Assembly (NCBI RefSeq): GCF_001667035.1
Contig: NZ_LZIR01000113.1
Span: forward strand, 1 to 56,304
Direction of reading: 5' to 3'
Source: Mycobacterium sp. 852002-51057_SCH5723018
Lineage (GTDB): Bacteria; Actinomycetota; Actinomycetes; Mycobacteriales; Mycobacteriaceae
Length of the DNA: 56,304 nucleotides
A program made the translations under genes and the position numbers. Shown here piece by piece: positions 27,865 through 35,445 of this stretch. Below the pieces are notes generated by a model. The model did not search any database, was not told where the DNA came from, and was given only the letters and a program-made list of their open reading frames with translations. Position 1 is the stretch's first letter. Every line of letters starts with the position of its first letter.

Positions 27865-29106
27865 GTGACGAACGCTTTTGCGGCGACGTTGCGCGCACGG
27901 GTGCTGCGGAGGCTGCGCTCCGGTGAGCCGGCCGCCGCGATTGCGGCCGATTGCGGCATCAGCCGCTCGACGGTGTATCGATGGAAGCGCGAAAGTTCTT
28001 ATGGGGCAACAACTCCGGTCCCGGAACGCCGGGCCGGGTCGACGGCGCCGGTCGACGGCTACGTGGGTGACATCACCGGCCCGGGACTCACCGACAAGTG
28101 GGGAGTGACCGCCACCGACCTGGGCGTTTGCGCGGTGGCACCCAACGGCAAGCTGGTGTCGGTGTTCGGAGACACCTTCTCCGGCCCGGGCGTCGGGCAC
28201 GGCGACTGGCGGGCCCCGGTCGCCCTGATCGGTACCGGGGACACCATGAACCAGATCCGCTATGAGAGCTCGGGTGGAGCGGATCCCGACTATGCGCAGC
28301 AGCTGTGGCCCTACGTCCACGACGGTCCACCCTGGAACCGGGGCGGCATCAGCACCGTCATTCCCTCCGACGTGCTGGTTATCGGGAACACGATGTACCT
28401 GCATGCCATCGTCAACCGCAGCTTCGGAAACGTCCTCTCGACCGGGATCTGGGCCTCCACCGACAACGGTGTCAGCTGGCGCCAGATGGGCTCCAAGGCA
28501 AGGTTTCCCGCGTCGTTGCACGACGGCCACGCGCAGCTGTGGTCCTGGGACTACGACCCCGACGACGGCTGGGTGTACGTCGTCTCCACCGGGTTTCAGC
28601 GCGACAAGGGCATCATCCTGCGACGCGTACGCCCCGGCGATATCGGCCGCAAGGCCAAGTACTCGGGCTGGGGCTGGGCCAACGATCAGTGGGCGTGGGG
28701 CAACGCACCCACGCCCATCACCCCGCCCGGCGAAACCTGGGGTGAGCTGACATTGCGCCGGCTGGACACCGGCACGTGGATCCTGGGCGGCTTCCTGTCC
28801 TCGGAATATGCGCTGGGGTACCGCACGATCGACTCCCCCACCGCGAACCTTTACGAGGCCGAGGTCCAGACGCCGGTGGTCGGCACCACCTGGGACGCCC
28901 AGGACCTGGCCAACAACCGAGTCGCCCAGCTGTACGGCGGATACGTTCTGCCGGGCTCACGGCTGGACGCTCCGGGCGGCGTCGGGCTGGTGGTGTCCCA
29001 GTGGAACACGACGACGGGCTGGCCGTACCGGGTGATGCAGTTCAGGGTGACGCTGAAGGACACGACAAAGATGACGACACCCCGGCGGCCGCACGGACGA
29101 AAGTGA
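27865..29106 (+). CDS. HTH-DUF4185 fusion protein
   Basis: The GTG at 27865 is preceded by GGAAAGGAAG. Residues 8-42 form a helix-turn-helix of the transposase/resolvase kind (RARVLRRLRSGEPAAAIAAD, CGISRSTVYRWKRE). After a short linker, a full DUF4185 domain begins at about residue 64 (GYVGDITGPGLTDKWG) and continues through SVFGDTFSGPGVGHGDW, STDNGVSW, DDGWVYVVSTGFQR and AQLYGGYVLPGSRLDAPGG. No signal peptide is present, unlike the DUF4185 protein at 22866-24020. The HTH resembles the IS630/Hin family, so it may have been captured from a mobile element. The function is unknown. Confidence 0.85.
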   Translation: MTNAFAATLRARVLRRLRSGEPAAAIAADCGISRSTVYRWKRESSYGATTPVPERRAGSTAPVDGYVGDITGPGLTDKWGVTATDLGVCAVAPNGKLVSVFGDTFSGPGVGHGDWRAPVALIGTGDTMNQIRYESSGGADPDYAQQLWPYVHDGPPWNRGGISTVIPSDVLVIGNTMYLHAIVNRSFGNVLSTGIWASTDNGVSWRQMGSKARFPASLHDGHAQLWSWDYDPDDGWVYVVSTGFQRDKGIILRRVRPGDIGRKAKYSGWGWANDQWAWGNAPTPITPPGETWGELTLRRLDTGTWILGGFLSSEYALGYRTIDSPTANLYEAEVQTPVVGTTWDAQDLANNRVAQLYGGYVLPGSRLDAPGGVGLVVSQWNTTTGWPYRVMQFRVTLKDTTKMTTPRRPHGRK

Positions 29107-29135
29107 ATCGGTTTTGGCGCCCGGCTCGGGCACGG

Positions 29136-29148
29136 TAGAGTGCAGGAC
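29136..29148 (+). promoter_or_regulatory. Leaderless-type promoter of the leuA leader
   Basis: A TAGAGT -10 hexamer at 29136-29141 is 7 nt before the leader-peptide GTG at 29149. Transcription would therefore start at or next to the first codon. Confidence 0.6.
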
Positions 29149-29190
29149 GTGCAGCGGGTGCTCCTCCTCGGACGCCGCGACGGGGTCTGA
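29149..29190 (+). CDS. leuL: Leucine leader peptide of leuA (13 codons)
   Basis: The frame GTG-CAG-CGG-GTG-CTC-CTC begins a 13-residue peptide VQRVLLLGRRDGV ending in TGA. Three consecutive CTC leucine codons are the regulatory signature of transcription attenuation. It lies 76 bp before leuA and directly after a -10 hexamer, so it is probably translated from a leaderless mRNA. Low Leu-tRNA would stall the ribosome at the CTC run and change downstream folding. Confidence 0.75.
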   Translation: MQRVLLLGRRDGV

Positions 29191-29193
29191 TCC

Positions 29194-29234
29194 AGACCGG
29201 CTTCCCGTCGCGGGAGTTCGCGATGCGCCGGTCT
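29194..29234 (+). promoter_or_regulatory. Attenuator hairpins in the leuA leader
   Basis: AGACCGG (29194-29200) pairs with CCGGTCT (29228-29234). A nested stem TCCCG-TCG-CGGGA occupies 29203-29215. Both lie between the leader-peptide stop and leuA and could form alternative structures in response to ribosome stalling. Confidence 0.55.
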
Positions 29235-29266
29235 GAGGTTCCTTCTCACATCCCGGAGCAACTACC

Positions 29267-31201
29267 GTGACCAACAACCCCGAGTCATTTGGCCAGGACG
29301 CGTACGCGTCCGCGAGGACCATCGTCAAACCCGCCGGGCCCACCGGCCCCGACCAGCCCAACTGGAATCCGCAGCGCGGCTCGTCGATGCCGGTCAACCG
29401 GTACCGGCCGTTCGCCGAGGAAGTCGAGCCGATCCGCCTGGCCGACCGCACCTGGCCCGACCGGGTCATCACCCGCGCCCCGCTGTGGTGCGCGGTGGAT
29501 CTGCGCGACGGCAACCAGGCGCTGATCGACCCGATGAGCCCGGCCCGCAAGCGCCGCATGTTCGACCTGCTGGTGCGCATGGGCTACAAGGAGATCGAGG
29601 TCGGCTTCCCGTCGGCCAGCCAGACCGACTTCGACTTCGTCCGCGAGATCATCACCGACGGCGCCATCCCCGACGACGTCACCATCCAGGTGCTCACCCA
29701 GTGCCGACCGGAGTTGATCGAGCGCACGTTCCTGGCGTGCGAGGGTGCGCCGCGGGCCATCGTGCACTTCTACAACTCCACGTCGATCCTGCAGCGGCGG
29801 GTGGTCTTCCGCGCCGACCGGGCGGCGGTGCAGGCCATCGCGACCGACGGCGCCCGCAAGTGCGTCGAGGAGGCGGTCAAGTATCCGGGCACGCAGTGGC
29901 GGTTCGAGTACTCGCCGGAGTCCTACACGGGCACCGAGCTGGAGTACGCCAAGCAAGTGTGCGACGCCGTCGGCGACATTATCGCGCCGACGCCGGACAA
30001 CCCGATCATCTTCAACCTGCCCGCCACCGTGGAGATGGCCACGCCCAACGTCTACGCAGATTCGATCGAGTGGATGAGCCGCAACCTGGCTCGCCGCGAC
30101 TCCGTCATCCTGAGCCTGCATCCCCACAACGACCGCGGAACCGCCGTTGCCGCAGCCGAATTGGGCTACCAGGCCGGCGCCGACCGCATCGAGGGCTGCC
30201 TGTTCGGCAACGGCGAGCGCACCGGCAACGTGTGCCTGGTGACGCTGGGGCTCAACCTGTTCTCCCGCGGTGTGGACCCGCAGATCGACTTCTCGAACAT
30301 CGACGAGATCCGACGCACGGTCGAGTACTGCAACCAGCTGCCAGTGCACGAGCGTCACCCCTACGGCGGCGACCTGGTCTACACCGCGTTCTCCGGCAGC
30401 CATCAGGACGCCATCAACAAGGGCCTCGACCAGATGAAGGTCGACGCCGACGCCGCCGACACCGACGTCGAGGACGTGCTCTGGCAGGTGCCGTACCTGC
30501 CGATCGACCCCAAGGACGTCGGGCGCACCTACGAGGCGGTGATCCGGGTCAACTCGCAGTCCGGCAAGGGCGGGGTGGCCTACATCATGAAGGCCGATCA
30601 CGGCCTGGCGCTGCCGCGGCGGCTGCAGATCGAGTTCTCCCGCGTGATCCAACAGATCGCCGAGGGCGGCAGCGCGGGCGAGGGCGGCGAGGTCTCGCCG
30701 AAGGAGATGTGGGACGCGTTCTCCGAGGAGTACCTCGCGCCGGTGCTGCCGCTGGAGCGCATCAGACAGCGGGTCGGCGCCTCGGAGGAGGACAGCGGCC
30801 CGACCACCATCACCGCGACCGTCAAGATCAACGGGGTCGAGACCGAGATCAGCGGCGCCGGCAATGGCCCGCTGGCCGCGTTCGTCGACGCGCTGGGCAC
30901 CGTCGGGTTCGACGTGGCCGTCCTGGATTACTCGGAGCACGCCATGAGCGCCGGGGAGGACGCGCAGGCGGCGGCGTATGTCGAAGCTTCGGTGTCGATC
31001 GCGAGCGCGGCGCAGCCGGGCGAAGCGGGTCGGCACCCATCGGGCGTGTCGATCGCGAGCGCGGCGCAGCCGGGCGAAGCGGGTCGGCACCCATCGGGCC
31101 CCGTCGGCGGCCGGACGGTGTGGGGTGTGGGCATCGCGCCGTCGATCACCACGGCGTCCCTGCGCGCGGTGGTGTCGGCGGTCAACCGCGCGTGCCGCTA
31201 G
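29267..31201 (+). CDS. leuA: 2-isopropylmalate synthase with in-frame tandem repeat
   Basis: LeuA condenses acetyl-CoA and 2-oxoisovalerate in leucine synthesis. The 644-residue protein has the catalytic TIM barrel (WCAVDLRDGNQALIDPM, SLHPHNDRGTAVAAAELG, GCLFGNGERTGNVCLVTLG) in residues ~60-410. The C-terminal regulatory domain begins near 505 (TTITATVKINGVETEISG). Two identical 18-residue units (VSIASAAQPGEAGRHPSG) interrupt that domain at ~576-611. M. tuberculosis leuA carries a related variable repeat in the same domain. A leader peptide and hairpins upstream suggest attenuation. Its stop overlaps that of the convergent TetR gene by 4 nt. Confidence 0.97.
   Translation: MTNNPESFGQDAYASARTIVKPAGPTGPDQPNWNPQRGSSMPVNRYRPFAEEVEPIRLADRTWPDRVITRAPLWCAVDLRDGNQALIDPMSPARKRRMFDLLVRMGYKEIEVGFPSASQTDFDFVREIITDGAIPDDVTIQVLTQCRPELIERTFLACEGAPRAIVHFYNSTSILQRRVVFRADRAAVQAIATDGARKCVEEAVKYPGTQWRFEYSPESYTGTELEYAKQVCDAVGDIIAPTPDNPIIFNLPATVEMATPNVYADSIEWMSRNLARRDSVILSLHPHNDRGTAVAAAELGYQAGADRIEGCLFGNGERTGNVCLVTLGLNLFSRGVDPQIDFSNIDEIRRTVEYCNQLPVHERHPYGGDLVYTAFSGSHQDAINKGLDQMKVDADAADTDVEDVLWQVPYLPIDPKDVGRTYEAVIRVNSQSGKGGVAYIMKADHGLALPRRLQIEFSRVIQQIAEGGSAGEGGEVSPKEMWDAFSEEYLAPVLPLERIRQRVGASEEDSGPTTITATVKINGVETEISGAGNGPLAAFVDALGTVGFDVAVLDYSEHAMSAGEDAQAAAYVEASVSIASAAQPGEAGRHPSGVSIASAAQPGEAGRHPSGPVGGRTVWGVGIAPSITTASLRAVVSAVNRACR
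30992..31099 (+). repeat. Two perfect 54-bp tandem repeats inside leuA
   Basis: Units at 30992-31045 and 31046-31099 are identical and 18 codons long, so copy-number changes keep the frame. The core AGCGCGGCGCAGCCGGGCGA is shared with the intergenic repeat at 44521-44571 and, in inverted and slightly diverged form, with 41203-41264. Confidence 0.93.
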
Positions 31202-31761
31202 GCCTCGAAGAACGCGGTCAACAGCCGGTCGACCACCCCGCCCGGATCATCGGCGCCGGGCAGGGTGAGGTTGCTGAACGCATAGCCGTTGAGCAGGCGG
31301 CTGAGCTCGTCCATCTGCTGGGGCGTCGGGGTGAAGCCGGCCGCCTCCAAGATGAGCGTGGCGGACTTCACGGCCGCCGCCTGGAGGTCCTGGAGAAACG
31401 GTCGCAGCTCGGGCCGACGCGTTCCCTCCATGAAAAGCTCGAACCGGGCCAGCGTGTAACGGCGCCTCCGCTCGTCGGGTGCGGAGAGCATTTGCGTGAT
31501 CAGCGCCTCGACGCCCTCACGCGTGAGCGGTGCGATCCCGGCCCGCAGCGCCTCGACGCGCTGCCAATGCAGATCGACGGTGCGGGCGGCGGTGGCCTCG
31601 AGCAGGGCCTGCCGCGTGCGGAAGTAGTTCGATGTGGTGCCGGCGGGCAGACCCGCCCGCTCGTCGACCTGGCGATGGGTCAGGCCGCCGATACCCACGT
31701 CGGCGAGGATGCCGATCGCGGCGTCCAGCATCTGCGCGCGGCGCTCGGGGTTGGGCGGCAT
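31198..31761 (-). CDS. TetR-family transcriptional regulator
   Basis: The ATG at 31761 overlaps the stop of the upstream membrane-protein gene by 1 nt. The 187-residue protein has the TetR HTH at residues ~10-50 (MLDAAIGILADVGIGGLTHR, then RAGLPAGTTSNYFRTRQALL) and a helical ligand-binding domain. Its likely operators are the two ACTACA-type palindromes around the start of the membrane-protein gene (32188-32238), giving a self-regulated two-gene unit. M. tuberculosis has no such pair between leuA and dnaQ. Confidence 0.92.
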   Translation of the reverse strand: MPPNPERRAQMLDAAIGILADVGIGGLTHRQVDERAGLPAGTTSNYFRTRQALLEATAARTVDLHWQRVEALRAGIAPLTREGVEALITQMLSAPDERRRRYTLARFELFMEGTRRPELRPFLQDLQAAAVKSATLILEAAGFTPTPQQMDELSRLLNGYAFSNLTLPGADDPGGVVDRLLTAFFEA

Positions 31762-32210
31762 CAGCTTTTGTAGCGCAGGCGCCAGAACATGATCAGGAAA
31801 GCCGGATAGACCACGATCAGCAACAGGTAGCTGAACCACATCGGAAACCACATATAGACGGACAGGTCTTTGGTGACATACGAGCACCAGACATGGAGCG
31901 GCACGCTGCCGGCGATGTAGACGACCGAGGCGGTGAAAAAGGCCCGATGCCGCTTGTTGGCGAACCTCACCCGGCGCCATACCGCGATGCCCGTGATCGC
32001 CGCATACGTCATTGGGACGAGCAAGATCCGGTCGGTCGTCAGGGTCAGCGCGTATTTCAGGGTGAGGTCGTCGCCGAAGATCACCCGGTAGACGTGGATG
32101 AGGACGCCGAGCGAGATGGTCAGCATGGCCGCCTGGCGAAAGAAGTAGCCGTGCCGGCGGTACGCCGCCCACCGGGACCCCTGGTGTACTACAGGCGTAG
32201 TGGATGTCAT
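31761..32210 (-). CDS. Four-helix membrane protein co-transcribed with TetR
   Basis: The 149-residue protein has about four membrane helices: FFRQAAMLTISLGVLIHVY, DRILLVPMTYAAITGIAVW, FFTASVVYIAGSVPLHVW and WFSYLLLIVVYPAFLIMFW. The first codons (ACA-TCC-ACT-ACG-CCT-GTA-GTA) overlap a predicted TetR operator. The family is not recognised. It is probably the gene controlled by the adjacent regulator, perhaps a transporter or sensor of a hydrophobic ligand. Confidence 0.75.
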   Translation of the reverse strand: MTSTTPVVHQGSRWAAYRRHGYFFRQAAMLTISLGVLIHVYRVIFGDDLTLKYALTLTTDRILLVPMTYAAITGIAVWRRVRFANKRHRAFFTASVVYIAGSVPLHVWCSYVTKDLSVYMWFPMWFSYLLLIVVYPAFLIMFWRLRYKS

Positions 32211-32238
32211 GCTCGCAGGCTACTACTACAGATGTAGT
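32188..32238. promoter_or_regulatory. Two TetR-type palindromic operators
   Basis: ACTACAGATGTAGT (32225-32238) has perfect 6-bp arms around 2 bp. ACTACAGGCGTAGT (32188-32201) has the same arms with one mismatch. Their centres are 37 bp apart and they flank the ATG at 32210 of the membrane-protein/TetR unit. Confidence 0.7.
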
Positions 32239-32253
32239 GGCGCAAGGGTTCGC

Positions 32254-33246
32254 TCAGAACAGTGCGAGCTGCTGATCGACCACGGTGGCGTCGGTGAATT
32301 CCTCCATGCTGGTGCCGCCGGCGACAGCACGGACACCGTCCATGAACTGGGCGTCGCACACCACCGGCACCCCCAGCTGACGGGCGAGATAGCCCTTGCC
32401 CTGCTCGGGGGCGGCGTCGTTGCAGACGACCAGCGAGGTTTCCCGGTCCACGGCGTCGCTGTAGGCCAGCCCGGAGTGCAGGATCCGCTCGACGAGTTCC
32501 TCGTGGGTGCGGGCCACCTCGGCGGCCAGGGCCACGCGCATGCCCTGGACGAGCGGCCTGCCCCGCACGTAGGGCCCCGGGTTGAGATACGGGCACGGCA
32601 TCCGCGATGCCAGGACCTTCAGCGGCCGCAACTCGTCGTGGGTCACCCGCCCGTTCGGCCACACGCGCCGGGTCACCGGACGCACCGGCAGCCAGACGTC
32701 GCGTTGTCGCGCGCGCTCCAGCGACGACGCCAGCACGCCGGTCAGCACCAACGCGTCGTCGAAGGCATCGTGCGGCCGCTCCTGGATGACGCCCCAGTGC
32801 GCCGCGAGCGTCTCGAGCCGCAGATTGTCGAGTCCGAGGTCCAGCCGACGCGCCAGCTCGACCGTGCACATGACGTCGTCGACGGGAAGCTCGGCCTCGG
32901 CGAGTTCGGCCTCCGCGGCCAGGAAGGCATAGTCGAACGCGACGTTGTGTGCCACCAGCGTGCGACCGCGCAGCACCTCGACCAGGTCGCCGACGATGTC
33001 GGCGAACTGCGGCTGGTCCTCGAGCATGGCGGCGGTCAAGCCGTGCACGTGCGTGGGGCCCGGATCGACCCCGGGGTTGAGCAGACTGACCACGGACTGC
33101 TCCGCCCGCCCGTCGACGTCCAGGCCAAGGGCGGCGACACTGATGATCCGCGCCTGACCGGGCCGGAAGCCCGAGGTCTCGACGTCAATGACGGCCCAGC
33201 CCCTGCCCGGCTCGCTGGCCGGCCGCCCCCAGGACACCCGGTTCAT
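32254..33246 (-). CDS. dnaQ: DEDDh 3'-5' exonuclease with BRCT domain (DnaQ-like, Rv3711c-like)
   Basis: The 330-residue protein has an N-terminal exonuclease domain with ExoI motif VIDVETSGFRPGQARI (residues ~18-33), ExoII LVAHNVAFDYAFL near 97, and ExoIII HDAFDDALVLTGVL near 160. This is the DEDDh arrangement with the catalytic His. The C-terminal ~85 residues form a BRCT domain (GMRVALAAEVARTHEELVER, TSLVVCNDAAPEQGKGYLAR). In mycobacteria the main replicative proofreader is the PHP domain of DnaE1, so this enzyme more likely acts in repair. It is divergent from murT. Confidence 0.92.
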   Translation of the reverse strand: MNRVSWGRPASEPGRGWAVIDVETSGFRPGQARIISVAALGLDVDGRAEQSVVSLLNPGVDPGPTHVHGLTAAMLEDQPQFADIVGDLVEVLRGRTLVAHNVAFDYAFLAAEAELAEAELPVDDVMCTVELARRLDLGLDNLRLETLAAHWGVIQERPHDAFDDALVLTGVLASSLERARQRDVWLPVRPVTRRVWPNGRVTHDELRPLKVLASRMPCPYLNPGPYVRGRPLVQGMRVALAAEVARTHEELVERILHSGLAYSDAVDRETSLVVCNDAAPEQGKGYLARQLGVPVVCDAQFMDGVRAVAGGTSMEEFTDATVVDQQLALF

Positions 33247-33329
33247 GCACTGAGGATGGCACGTCCGACCGACATCGCCCGGTCGCTGCGCGGTCGTGTC
33301 GGCCCTGAAAGTTGATCATCGCGACCCCT

Positions 33330-33335
33330 TAAACT
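33330..33335 (+). promoter_or_regulatory. Leaderless-type -10 element of murT-gatD
   Basis: TAAACT at 33330-33335 ends 6 nt before the murT GTG at 33342. That spacing places the transcript start at the initiation codon. Confidence 0.5.
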
Positions 33336-33341
33336 GCGCGG

Positions 33342-34580
33342 GTGGTTACCACCCGTGCACGCCTGGCGCTCGCCGCGGGAGCGAGCGCGCGATGGGCGTC
33401 GCGGGTCACCGGGCGCGGGGCCGGGGCGATGATCGGCGGCCTGGTCGCGATGACCCTGGACCGCACGGTGCTGCGCCAGCTCGGGGCGGGGCGGCGCACC
33501 GTCGTCGTCACCGGCACCAACGGCAAGTCGACCACCACCCGGATGACGGCCGCGGCGTTGGGGACGATCGGCACCGTCGCCACCAACGCGGAGGGCGCCA
33601 ACATGGACGCCGGCTTAGTCGCTGCGCTGGCCGCCGACCGAAACGCACGGCTGGCGGCCCTGGAAGTCGACGAGATGCACGTGCCGCACGTGTCCGACGC
33701 CGTCGAGCCCAGCGTCATCGTGCTGCTCAACCTGTCGCGCGACCAGCTGGACCGGGTCGGCGAGATCAACGTGATCGAACGCACGCTGCGGGCCGGCCTG
33801 GCGCGGCACGCGAAGGCCGTCGTTGTCGCCAACTGCGACGACGTGCTGATGACCTCCGCGGCCTACGACAGCCCCAACGTCGTATGGGTGGCCGCCGGTG
33901 GCTCCTGGGCCAACGACTCGGTCAGCTGCCCGCGCAGCGGCGAGGTCATCGTCCGCGAGCAGGGCCACTGGTACTCGACCGGCGCCGACTTCAAGCGGCC
34001 CAGCCCGCAGTGGTGGTTCGACGAGCACACCCTGTACGGGCCCGACGGGCTGGCCCTGCCGATGCGGTTGGCGCTGCCGGGCGCGGTGAACCGGGGCAAC
34101 GCCGCGCAGGCCGTGGCCGCCGCCGTCGCGCTGGGCGCCGATCCCGCGGCGGCCGTCGCCGCCGCCTCCGGCGTCGACGAGGTCGCCGGTCGCTACCGGA
34201 CCTTCCGCGTCGGCGCGCACGAGGCGCGGGTGCTGCTGGCCAAGAACCCGGCCGGCTGGCAGGAGGCGCTGGCGATGGTCGACAAGCACGCGGCCGGGGT
34301 GGTCATCTCGGTCAACGGGCAGGTCCCCGACGGCGAGGACTTGTCCTGGCTGTGGGATGTGCAATTCGAGCACGTAGGGAAGGACTTCAAAGGGACAGTC
34401 GTCGCCGCCGGGGAACGCGGAACCGACCTGGCGGTGCGCCTCGGGTATGCCGGCGTCGAGCACACCCTGGTACACGACACCGTGGCGGCCATCAAGTCCT
34501 GCCCGCCGGGGCGGGTCGAGGTCGTCGCCAACTACACCGCGTTCCTCCAGCTGCAGCGAGCGTTGGCGCGCCATGGCTAG
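33342..34580 (+). CDS. murT: Lipid II isoglutaminyl synthase, Mur ligase-like subunit
   Basis: MurT, with GatD, amidates the alpha-carboxyl of D-Glu in lipid II. The 412-residue protein has the ATP loop VVVTGTNGKSTTTRMTA (~residues 50-66), NAEGANMDAGLVAAL, and the LLNLSRDQLDRVGE central motif. A DUF1727 C-terminal domain follows (VLLAKNPAGWQEAL). The internal Cys4 zinc ribbon of firmicute MurT is mostly lost here: only the first Cys remains (SVSCPRSGE...YSTGADFKRP). The stop overlaps the gatD start by 8 nt. Confidence 0.94.
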   Translation: MVTTRARLALAAGASARWASRVTGRGAGAMIGGLVAMTLDRTVLRQLGAGRRTVVVTGTNGKSTTTRMTAAALGTIGTVATNAEGANMDAGLVAALAADRNARLAALEVDEMHVPHVSDAVEPSVIVLLNLSRDQLDRVGEINVIERTLRAGLARHAKAVVVANCDDVLMTSAAYDSPNVVWVAAGGSWANDSVSCPRSGEVIVREQGHWYSTGADFKRPSPQWWFDEHTLYGPDGLALPMRLALPGAVNRGNAAQAVAAAVALGADPAAAVAAASGVDEVAGRYRTFRVGAHEARVLLAKNPAGWQEALAMVDKHAAGVVISVNGQVPDGEDLSWLWDVQFEHVGKDFKGTVVAAGERGTDLAVRLGYAGVEHTLVHDTVAAIKSCPPGRVEVVANYTAFLQLQRALARHG

Positions 34581-35292
34581 CGACACTTCTACATCTGTCG
34601 TGCGGGTCGGGCTGGTGCTGCCCGACGTGATGGGCACCTACGGCGACGGCGGCAACGCGCTGGTGCTGCGCCAACGGCTGCGACTGCGCGGCATCGCCGC
34701 CGAGATCATCGAGATCACGCTGGCCGACCCAGTGCCGGAGTCCTTGGACCTGTACACCCTGGGCGGCGCCGAGGACTACGCGCAGCGGCTGGCCACCCGC
34801 CACCTGCTTCGCTATCCCGGCCTGCAGCGCGCGGCGGACCGCGGCGCGCCCGTGCTAGCGATCTGCGCGGCGGTCCAGGTGCTGGGGCACTGGTATGAGA
34901 CGTCGGCGGGGGAACGGGTCGACGGCGTCGGCATGCTGGACGCGACAACCTCGCCGCAGGAGGTACGCACCATCGGCGAGCTGGTCGGCAAGCCGGTGCT
35001 GGCCGGACTGACCCAGCGGCTCACCGGCTTCGAAAACCACCGCGGCGGCACCGTCCTGGGTCCCGCGGCGTCGCCGCTGGCCGCCGTAATCAAGGGCGCG
35101 GGCAACCGGGTCGGTGACGGCTTCGACGGCGTGGTGCAGGGCAGCGTGGTCGCGACCTACATGCACGGACCCTGCCTGGCCCGCAACCCGGAGCTGGCCG
35201 ACCTGCTGCTGAGCAAGGTGGTGGGTGAGCTGCCGCCGCTCGAGCTGCCCGAGGTGGAGTTGTTGCGCCGCGAGCGGCTGGCGGCCCGCTGA
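34573..35292 (+). CDS. gatD: Lipid II isoglutaminyl synthase, glutaminase subunit
   Basis: GatD supplies ammonia to MurT. I chose the ATG at 34573 inside the murT end; 239 residues result. The class I glutaminase catalytic cysteine is C98 (VLAICAAVQVLGHWYE) and the histidine is H198 (VATYMHGPCLARNPELAD). In many homologues the nucleophile region reads CGG; here it reads CAA. The gene is translationally coupled to murT. Confidence 0.94.
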   Translation: MASDTSTSVVRVGLVLPDVMGTYGDGGNALVLRQRLRLRGIAAEIIEITLADPVPESLDLYTLGGAEDYAQRLATRHLLRYPGLQRAADRGAPVLAICAAVQVLGHWYETSAGERVDGVGMLDATTSPQEVRTIGELVGKPVLAGLTQRLTGFENHRGGTVLGPAASPLAAVIKGAGNRVGDGFDGVVQGSVVATYMHGPCLARNPELADLLLSKVVGELPPLELPEVELLRRERLAAR

Positions 35293-35320
35293 CCGCGGCC
35301 AGCTGCGCCACCCGTCGCTC

Positions 35321-35373
35321 GACACATAAACGGCTGCGACGACACGCCGGCGCGCGTCGCAATACGTTATGTC
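35321..35373. terminator. Imperfect inverted repeat after gatD
   Basis: GACACATAAACGGCTGCGAC (35321-35340) pairs, with small bulges, to GTCGCAATACGTTATGTC (35356-35373). It lies 28 bp past the gatD stop in the 153-bp gap before the C39-like gene. It may terminate murT-gatD or be an intergenic repeat. Confidence 0.4.
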
Positions 35374-35445
35374 TGGTGGCCTGCCCAGCTGCGCTCCAAG
35401 AATTCGCCAAGGATCCTTGCAGGGCGCTCGGCCAGCGTTTGGGCC

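Noticed and set aside
30992..31099. Tandem repeat considered as a CRISPR array
   Set aside because: The two 54-bp units are contiguous with no spacers and are in-frame coding sequence of leuA.
29285..31773. Long open frames (601 and 762 codons) overlapping leuA on both strands
   Set aside because: They are shadows of the leuA coding sequence; neither translation has recognisable motifs or a ribosome binding site.
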